A DNA stretch of 5,370 bases from Bacteroidota bacterium (GTDB taxonomy: Bacteria; Bacteroidota; Bacteroidia; Chitinophagales; Chitinophagaceae), in the NCBI GenBank assembly GCA_023386855.1, contig JAEWIW010000030.1, positions 1-5,370 on the forward strand, in the 5' to 3' direction. The notes under the pieces are model-generated. The model did not search any database, was not told where the DNA came from, and was given only the letters and a program-made list of their open reading frames with translations. The translations under genes were made by a program, and so were the position numbers. This document shows, one piece after another, positions 1 to 5,370 of this stretch; the stretch's first letter is position 1; each line of letters opens with the position of its first letter.

Positions 1-2332
1 CTGCTGTTCTGCCAAGGAAATAATTACTATAGGTATAATCCTCGATACCTTTCACCCCCATTAGTTTGGGCATATATCTTAAAGAAGCCGGGTCATTTTT
101 AAAATCCTGGTGAAGGAATCCGAAATGGGAAGCAAAGAACCTGACAGAAAGACCACCATGGTTTTTATAATTGAAGAAATAATTCCCCGTAAGATCAGCA
201 CGGTAAAAATCATTCCCCTGCTGCATTCGGATCAAAATGTCATAAGGCCTTAATACGCGGTTATCCAAATGATGATAACTTAACTGGTTTATATACCGGT
301 GAACTGTAGAGCGGCTGGTTACGTAAACAGGAGAACCTGGTGTTGATGGAGAAGAAAATGAACTGAACACTGTTTCACCGGTTATATAACTTTTAAATTC
401 AAAAAATCTTCTCAATGATGAAAGTGGCAACTGGGGGAGAACGACGCGGACAAAGGGCGATAGCCTGGTAAATTTTTCAAATTGTTTTCTCCCATTTGAA
501 TCAAGTGCTGCACCGCTTGAAAACCGCATGAAGTCGGCCCCTGCAAGCCATTTCCATTGACCGGTATTTTTGCGCGGAGCATAAGAAATCCTTGCATAAG
601 CATTCAACTGTTTTGACCCGGTGGCATAAAATGGTGCTGCAATGAAATTGAATTTACCATTCGGGATATTGTAATTGTGCAACAATACTCCGGGCATCAA
701 CTTATCATATTTATTATAGCCCAGCAGTGGAAAAAGACTGATATATTGCAAGCTGTCGGCCCGGTTGAAATTAAATCCAAACGCAGTTTTGATGCGGCGA
801 TCAACAGGAAAAGGATCAAGGGGTCCTTTATTATCTTTTAGGGCATAGAGGCTATCAAGTTGAGTAAGATCATGATGAATATCTGCACGATAGGTGTAAT
901 CAAGGATATGCCTGAAATCACCGGGTTGCGGGTGTTTGTTTTGCCATTGAACATAAAAACGATTGAATACTTTTTGCATCAGGGGCCACCCGGCATAGTT
1001 CTCAAGTTTCTCCAGCCATCTTGCTGTTTTATGATAGGGAACAAGGCTATTGTTAATAAGTGTAAACTGGTCAGATGATGTTGAAATGGCCTGGCCGAAT
1101 CCTAAGGATTCCATGGCTGCCAGTGAAAAATCAAAAAGATTGGAAGGGAGTTTCCTGCTTCTCACCCTGATATTTAAATCCTCATTAAAAAGGAAATCAC
1201 TGTTATGGTATTTATGCCTGAAATATTTATAATCAAAATAAGTGTTCATTCCTTCATCCATCCAGGGATGCCTGCGTTCATTGGAACCGAGGGCCGATTG
1301 AAACCAGTTATGACCAAGTTCATGTTCAATGATATACTCCAGCATTTTTCCTTTTGAAGATCCGCTGATCAGCGTGATGGTGGGATATTCCATTCCTCCT
1401 TCAAAATTATCCAGTCCCTGTACAACTGTCGCCACTTCGTAAGGATATTCACCAAGAATTTGCGAGCGATAGCGGATGGCATCTTTTGCATATTCGAGCG
1501 CATCTTTCCAGGTGGTGGAGTATTCAGGAAAATAATAAGCACTAAGTTGAACCGTTTTGCCTGAAGGCAGTTGAAGAGAATCTTTTTTCCATTCGTAATC
1601 CATGCTGGCAAACCAGGCAAAATCAGGTACACTGCGCTGATGATATCGTAGCAGCTTAGTGGTATCATCGTACAAAATGGAATCGATTAAGGTACCTGTT
1701 GCAGCCACTGTATATTCTTTTGGAACTTTAATAGCTACATCATAATCGCCAAACTCAGCGTAGAATTCTCCATGATCGAGGTAAGGCATGGGATGCCATC
1801 CTGTTTGATCATATACTGCCGGCTTGGGATACCATTGCGTTACTGCGATATCATCAGTTGTATAACCCGAACGGGAAATTCTTTTAGGTAATTTGACATG
1901 GAAAGGAGTGCTGATCTTTATGGATGCGCCCGGCAACAGGTCATCATGCAATAAGAGTTTTACCACATCAATATATTCAGGGTGCGGTTCAATTTGTAGA
2001 TGTTGGTACCCCGAGGTAAAATCAAGTCCATTGATATAACCCCTGTTTTTTTCATCCGTGAAATAAAATGCCGTAGAACCGTTTTGTAAAAGCTGCTTGC
2101 TAAATGCAGTTTGACGATCACGGTATGCATTTGGCCAGAGATGGAACCAGATAAAACGAAGGGTATCGGGAGAATGGTTGGTATAGTCGAGGTTAAGGGT
2201 TCCATCGAGAGTATGCTGCTGGTCATTTAAGCTCACTTCAATTTTGAAACTGGCTTCCTGTTGCCAATAGGTCTGCGCCTTTATTTGGCTGGTGAGCAAC
2301 AGCAATGCAATTATGGGTAGAATTCCTTTCAT
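1..2332 (-). CDS. Secreted M1-family zinc metallopeptidase with beta-rich C-terminal region (3' end outside window)
   Basis: The frame is open from the ATG at 2332-2330 to the left edge (777 codons, no stop), so the C-terminus is missing. Residues 1-19 form a Sec signal peptide (hydrophobic core, then IKA|QTYW). An N-terminal M1 beta domain follows, with motifs FIWFHLWPNAY (60-70) and WYPKPAVYD (167-175). The catalytic domain has substrate-loop motif GGMEY (312-316), zinc motif HELGH (337-341) with third ligand Glu360 exactly 18 residues after the second His, and probable catalytic Tyr433 in PYHKTA. All residues needed for activity appear present, so an active exported aminopeptidase-type enzyme is likely; the substrate is unknown. 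From about residue 510 to the edge the protein has alternating hydrophobic and polar stretches and many aromatics, resembling an outer-membrane beta-barrel or similar beta domain (inference). It is a tandem paralog of the peptidase ending at 2387, in the same frame, 54 bp downstream. The ATG is chosen because the signal peptide begins there; it lies 2 bases past a large palindrome, and no convincing ribosome binding site is seen. Confidence 0.93.
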   Translation of the reverse strand, partial: MKGILPIIALLLLTSQIKAQTYWQQEASFKIEVSLNDQQHTLDGTLNLDYTNHSPDTLRFIWFHLWPNAYRDRQTAFSKQLLQNGSTAFYFTDEKNRGYINGLDFTSGYQHLQIEPHPEYIDVVKLLLHDDLLPGASIKISTPFHVKLPKRISRSGYTTDDIAVTQWYPKPAVYDQTGWHPMPYLDHGEFYAEFGDYDVAIKVPKEYTVAATGTLIDSILYDDTTKLLRYHQRSVPDFAWFASMDYEWKKDSLQLPSGKTVQLSAYYFPEYSTTWKDALEYAKDAIRYRSQILGEYPYEVATVVQGLDNFEGGMEYPTITLISGSSKGKMLEYIIEHELGHNWFQSALGSNERRHPWMDEGMNTYFDYKYFRHKYHNSDFLFNEDLNIRVRSRKLPSNLFDFSLAAMESLGFGQAISTSSDQFTLINNSLVPYHKTARWLEKLENYAGWPLMQKVFNRFYVQWQNKHPQPGDFRHILDYTYRADIHHDLTQLDSLYALKDNKGPLDPFPVDRRIKTAFGFNFNRADSLQYISLFPLLGYNKYDKLMPGVLLHNYNIPNGKFNFIAAPFYATGSKQLNAYARISYAPRKNTGQWKWLAGADFMRFSSGAALDSNGRKQFEKFTRLSPFVRVVLPQLPLSSLRRFFEFKSYITGETVFSSFSSPSTPGSPVYVTSRSTVHRYINQLSYHHLDNRVLRPYDILIRMQQGNDFYRADLTGNYFFNYKNHGGLSVRFFASHFGFLHQDFKNDPASLRYMPKLMGVKGIEDYTYSNYFLGRTA

Positions 2333-2334
2333 GG

Positions 2335-2383
2335 CATACCCCGTGGCACGCCCCCGTGGCACGGGGGCGTGCCACGGGGTATG
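2335..2383. repeat. 49-bp perfect GC-rich palindrome between the two peptidase genes (REP-like)
   Basis: Arms 2335-2358 and 2360-2383 are perfect reverse complements of 24 nt around the single base 2359. Of 49 bases, 37 are G or C, far above the surrounding genes. Inside are three copies of the 12-mer CCCCGTGGCACG: direct at 2339-2350 and 2352-2363, inverted at 2368-2379. Two competing hairpins are therefore possible: the full-length one, or a 12-bp stem with a 4-nt GGGG/CCCC loop (2352-2379). The element fills 49 of the 54 intergenic bases, from 3 bases after one stop codon to 2 bases before the next ATG. No T-run follows on the transcribed strand, so it is not a standard intrinsic terminator. 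It could be a dispersed REP-type repeat, an mRNA-stabilising 3' hairpin for the upstream gene, or a translational damper for the downstream gene. The structure is seen directly; the roles are inference. Confidence 0.9.
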
Positions 2384-2386
2384 ATG

Positions 2387-3955
2387 CTATTTAAAATTTC
2401 CGCGTTTATTGAGTAGTTCAAATATATTATCCAGGGACTGGCCGGTAACTTCTTCAAAAACTTTTTGGAGGTCACCAGGAGCCGGGTGCCTGAACTTCCA
2501 TTGCTTATAATACTCATGTATCCCTTTCATAAAAGCTTCTTTCCCGATAGCCGACTCCAGGATATGCATCCAGGTAGCGGTTTTAAGGTAAGCCACCATG
2601 GAATATTCTTCCTCGTTCCTGAAACCTGTGGATTCAGTATTGACCGGCTTTTCCATGGGCAGGGTATTCAGGGCAAAGTAAATATTACCCAGGAACTGGT
2701 CGACCCCCAGCGATTTAAAGGAAAGCGGAAGCGAAGCGCCGAAAACACTATTGGCCCTGTACTTGACAGCTTCATAGAGAAATTCGAAATAGGTGTTCAT
2801 GCCTTCATCCATCCATGGATGAAGGCGTTCATTTGAACCAAGGATACTATAAAACCAGTTATGCCCCACTTCATGGGTGATCACTGCATCCAATGCTTCA
2901 GCATCCGCATCCGGGCTGGTGATCAGCGTGATCATCGGGTATTCCATTCCGCCAGATGACTGGTTCCTGGGACCTTCGACTGCCGCCACGGTTGGATAGG
3001 GATAATCGCCGATCCAATCAGAATAATGTCTTACCGCATCCTTGATAAATGAAGTACTTCTTTTCCATAATTCATTACCGTCGGGTTGATAATAAGAAAA
3101 CACATCAATGGTTTTTCCCGGCACTACAGAAAGCGTATCATACTGGATAATAAAATTGGTATCAGCAAACCATGCAAAATCGTGCACACTATCCGCAGTA
3201 TAATTCAGCGTTTTGAGAGAATCATTTAAAGGAACATAAAACGTTGGATGAAGCGTATCGCGCAGGTTCCTGGTACCGATCTTCCTGTATAAGGATAGCT
3301 CCCCTTCATTATGCATTACACCTGTTGCACCCACTATGTACTTGGAGGGAAGTGTGATATTGACCCTGTAAGAACCAAACTCGCTATAAAACTCACCCTG
3401 GTCGAGGTATGGAATAGGATGCCATCCATCTTTATCATATACCGCAGGTTTGGGGTACCATTGGCAAACCATGTATTGCTCGCCACTATAACCTGAGCGT
3501 GAAAAATAAGGAGGAAGTTTTACCGTAAATGGCGTTTGAATGCGTATGGAATCATGGGGTAACAATGGTGAAGCAAGTATTAGCTTTGCCATATCCGGAT
3601 TTGTTGCATCTGGCTCCAGTCGCGCATTCTTTTCATTGACCCTGAAATCCAGGTCACGTATATAACCACTGTCCTTTCCCAACAGGATCAGCTGTGCATC
3701 TTTTTTATTCTTTAACTGTTTGGCCAGTGCAGTATTTGAACCGCTGTATGCATTGGGCCAGAGATGAAACCAGATAAAGTTCAGCGTATCGGGCGACTGA
3801 TTATAGTAGTAGAGATCGAGTTTCCCTTTGAGGATGTGTTCCGAAGGATCAAGGTTTACATCTATGCTATAATTCACCTTCTGCTGCCAGTAATCCTGCG
3901 CATGAACCGAACCTGCCAGTGCCAGCAGGAAAAATAGTTTTACAATCTTCTTCAT
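2387..3955 (-). CDS. Secreted M1-family zinc metallopeptidase, short form (522 aa)
   Basis: Complete from ATG 3955-3953 to TAG 2389-2387. Residues 1-19 are a Sec signal peptide (MKK, hydrophobic core, then VHA|QDYW), so the product is exported to the periplasm or beyond. The N-terminal M1 beta domain carries FIWFHLWPNAY (60-70) and WYPKPAVYD (166-174). The catalytic domain has GGMEY (335-339; a Tyr replaces the Asn of the classical GxMEN exopeptidase motif), HEVGH (361-365) with third zinc ligand Glu384 at the expected 18-residue spacing, and probable catalytic Tyr456 in AYLKTA. It should be an active zinc peptidase; the substrate is unknown. It ends soon after the helical segment around HPAPGD (490-495), whereas the paralog downstream continues for at least 270 residues into a beta-rich region. 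It may be a naturally short member or one that lost its C-terminus. The gene begins 17 bp after the glycosyltransferase stop, suggesting co-transcription. No Shine-Dalgarno sequence is evident; the start is supported by the signal peptide. Confidence 0.95.
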   Translation of the reverse strand: MKKIVKLFFLLALAGSVHAQDYWQQKVNYSIDVNLDPSEHILKGKLDLYYYNQSPDTLNFIWFHLWPNAYSGSNTALAKQLKNKKDAQLILLGKDSGYIRDLDFRVNEKNARLEPDATNPDMAKLILASPLLPHDSIRIQTPFTVKLPPYFSRSGYSGEQYMVCQWYPKPAVYDKDGWHPIPYLDQGEFYSEFGSYRVNITLPSKYIVGATGVMHNEGELSLYRKIGTRNLRDTLHPTFYVPLNDSLKTLNYTADSVHDFAWFADTNFIIQYDTLSVVPGKTIDVFSYYQPDGNELWKRSTSFIKDAVRHYSDWIGDYPYPTVAAVEGPRNQSSGGMEYPMITLITSPDADAEALDAVITHEVGHNWFYSILGSNERLHPWMDEGMNTYFEFLYEAVKYRANSVFGASLPLSFKSLGVDQFLGNIYFALNTLPMEKPVNTESTGFRNEEEYSMVAYLKTATWMHILESAIGKEAFMKGIHEYYKQWKFRHPAPGDLQKVFEEVTGQSLDNIFELLNKRGNFK

Positions 3956-3972
3956 GTGTTATAGTTGCACGA

Positions 3973-5370
3973 TCATCTTCCTTTACCCAGGAAAATGATC
4001 CTTAATGTATGTAGCATAATTTTCAGATCAAGTGCCAACGAAATGTTCTCAACATAAGTAAGGTCATATTTCACTCGTTCCAGCATCTCTTCAACATTTT
4101 CGGCATAACCAAATTTGACCATTCCCCAGGAAGTCAGCCCCGGCTTCACTTTCAACAGGTAACCAAAGTAGGGTGCCCGCTCACGCAACCTTTCGATATA
4201 ATATTGCCGCTCAGGCCTTGGACCAATCAATGACATTTCTCCCTTAAACACATTCCATAATTGTGGCAACTCGTCTAACCTCCATTTACGCATGATTCTT
4301 CCCCAGGGGGTGATCCTTGGATCATTTTTACTGGAAAGCATGGGGCCGTTCTTTTCCGAATCTTCATACATCGACCTGAACTTATGGATATAAAATTTTT
4401 TGCCTTTATACCCTACCCTTTCCTGCGAATAAATGATTGGACCCTTTGATGAAATCCTTACCCTGAAAGCAACATAGGCCATTAGTGGTGATAGCAAAAT
4501 CATGGCCAGCAAGGATACCATGATGTCAAATACCCGTTTCATATTCTGCTGCCACTCGGGCATCAGGCCGGTCTGAATATCGGTCAGCAATGCACCAAAC
4601 ACACTGCTGGTACGCACTGAGCCGGAAAGTATATCGAGTGCATCAGGAGCAATTTTGATCTCAACATCTTTCTCACTAAGCCGGCTGATGATCTGTTCCA
4701 TCCGGTTGTGTTCGGATCGTTCAATTGCCAGCACTACAAGGTCTATGGAATGATGATCAATGACCTCTTCCAGCTGCTCAGGACTGCCGAATTTCTTAAG
4801 TTTCTTATGTAGTCCATTGGTATCATTAACCCCGATAAAACCCTGGTATTCGTATCCTGCTAGCCTTAGTTCATTTTTTGTTTCCCTGAAGATCCTTGAA
4901 GCCATGTTACTTCCTCCCACCAGCAAGGCATTGAACTTTACCTGGCCTGTTCGCAATTGCAATTTAGCATGAGAAATAATAATCCACCGGCCGATAGCAA
5001 TAAACAGGTATTGAAAAAAAAAGTAGGCAAAGAACAGCCTGTAATATTGATCTGAAGCGGTGTTCGAATCATTAATGATGGTAACAAAAAAAAGCAGGCC
5101 CGTTCCGATGGCTGTAACTATAAATGTGTTAACCAGTTCGGTTAATCTTGATTTCTTGTAAGGTGAAGTGTAAGCCCCTGAAATGCCATAAAGAATCAAC
5201 CAGCAGGAAGGCAGCAAAAAGAAACCATACCAGAACGATGCAACAGAAGGAAAATTATTACCAAAATTGGTGACATGGTCAACAAAATACTTCCCACACA
5301 AATAAAGCAGGCACCAGCTCAGCAGCGATGCAGATACATCGGAAATAAGGTACCAGTTGGTATGTAGGGG
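3973..5370 (-). CDS. Polyprenyl glycosylphosphotransferase (bacterial sugar transferase), 5' end outside window
   Basis: Transfers a sugar 1-phosphate from a nucleotide sugar to undecaprenyl phosphate at the inner membrane, the first step of exopolysaccharide, capsule or O-antigen assembly. The frame is open to the right edge; 465 residues are visible, ending at TGA 3975-3973. A TTG at 5301-5299 could be taken as a start, but the 23 upstream codons encode a membrane-helix sequence beginning NWYLISD, typical of the family's first transmembrane segment, so the true start is probably only a few codons outside. Numbering visible residues from 5370: membrane helices at about 6-24, 46-66, 79-99 and 109-132; a nucleotide-binding-like fold with LLVGGSN (149-155); a hydrophobic membrane helix at 283-304; then the catalytic domain with SQERVG, HKFRSM, the DELPQ motif whose Asp366-Glu367 match the family's catalytic acidic pair, IGPRPE (382-387) and PGLTSWG (410-416). 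This is the WbaP/WcaJ-like multi-helix architecture. The sugar specificity cannot be read from sequence. It heads a probable transcription unit with the two M1 peptidases. Confidence 0.95.
   Translation of the reverse strand, partial: PLHTNWYLISDVSASLLSWCLLYLCGKYFVDHVTNFGNNFPSVASFWYGFFLLPSCWLILYGISGAYTSPYKKSRLTELVNTFIVTAIGTGLLFFVTIINDSNTASDQYYRLFFAYFFFQYLFIAIGRWIIISHAKLQLRTGQVKFNALLVGGSNMASRIFRETKNELRLAGYEYQGFIGVNDTNGLHKKLKKFGSPEQLEEVIDHHSIDLVVLAIERSEHNRMEQIISRLSEKDVEIKIAPDALDILSGSVRTSSVFGALLTDIQTGLMPEWQQNMKRVFDIMVSLLAMILLSPLMAYVAFRVRISSKGPIIYSQERVGYKGKKFYIHKFRSMYEDSEKNGPMLSSKNDPRITPWGRIMRKWRLDELPQLWNVFKGEMSLIGPRPERQYYIERLRERAPYFGYLLKVKPGLTSWGMVKFGYAENVEEMLERVKYDLTYVENISLALDLKIMLHTLRIIFLGKGR

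Noticed and set aside
860..1232. Two overlapping plus-strand open frames of 72 and 60 codons
   Set aside because: Antisense to the coding sequence of the second M1 peptidase, without recognisable features.
2335..2383. Palindrome as an intrinsic transcription terminator
   Set aside because: The stem is strong, but neither strand has a T-run after it: on the minus strand it is followed by CCATGAAAGG and on the plus strand by ATGCTATTTAAAA, which has only a short T stretch. The next gene also starts at once.
2419..2426. TATATTTG on the minus strand, matching the Bacteroidota -7 consensus TAnnTTTG, as a promoter for the second peptidase
   Set aside because: It lies inside the coding sequence of the first peptidase, the nearest TTTG-like -33 element is about 28 bases upstream rather than about 20, and an 8-base match with degenerate positions is easily found by chance.
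2329..2517. 62-codon minus-strand frame spanning the palindrome
   Set aside because: It is out of frame with both peptidases, overlaps the first gene's 3' end, and its last residues come from translating the palindrome; a spurious frame of a kind such repeats generate.
2465..2836. 123-codon open frame on the plus strand
   Set aside because: It lies wholly antisense to the C-terminal part of the well-supported M1 peptidase at 3955-2387, has no recognisable domain or signal, and is best explained as a shadow frame.
5299..5301. TTG as the start codon of the sugar transferase
   Set aside because: The frame stays open upstream to the window edge, and the extra 23 codons encode the expected first transmembrane helix, so the true start is outside the window.
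1..5370. CRISPR arrays, tRNA or rRNA genes, insertion sequences
   Set aside because: No spaced direct repeats, no tRNA-like cloverleaf and no transposase or terminal inverted repeats were seen; nearly all bases are explained by three coding regions.

Overview
The window looks like a piece of a Bacteroidota chromosome. The evidence is the protein families (a membrane-anchored polyprenyl glycosylphosphotransferase and two secreted M1 peptidases with a Bacteroidota-like character), signal peptides cleaved before Gln, moderate to low GC, and start codons without a clear Shine-Dalgarno sequence. I cannot place it below phylum level from sequence alone. Coding density is almost complete. All three genes lie on the minus strand, and no stretch over about 60 bases lacks a gene.

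Reading in the direction of transcription (right to left): (1) 5370-3973 is a sugar-phosphate transferase that starts undecaprenyl-phosphate-linked glycan assembly. Its reading frame stays open to the right edge, so its first few residues lie outside the window. (2) After 17 bp, 3955-2387 is a complete 522-residue secreted M1-family zinc metallopeptidase. (3) After 54 bp, 2332-1 is a second, paralogous M1 peptidase. It runs off the left edge (777 residues visible) and has a long beta-rich, barrel-like C-terminal region that the first paralog lacks. The close spacing and shared strand suggest one transcript. No internal terminator with a U-tract is visible, and the promoter should lie to the right of the window.

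The most striking non-coding element is between the two peptidase genes. Of the 54 intergenic bases, 49 form a perfect palindrome (24-nt arms around one central base) at 37/49 GC, built from three copies of a 12-mer (two direct, one inverted). It starts three bases after the stop codon of the first peptidase and ends two bases before the ATG of the second. It resembles a REP-type dispersed repeat and would fold the second gene's whole initiation region into a hairpin. The 54-bp gap keeps the frame: a single TAG separates two open frames that are otherwise continuous.

Together the genes suggest a cell-envelope transcription unit: an inner-membrane glycan-initiating enzyme followed by two exported peptidases that arose by tandem duplication, one of them short or shortened at its C-terminus. 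A functional link between glycan synthesis and the peptidases is inference from position only. I see no clear evidence of a wholly new system; the palindrome and the paralog asymmetry deserve the follow-up.
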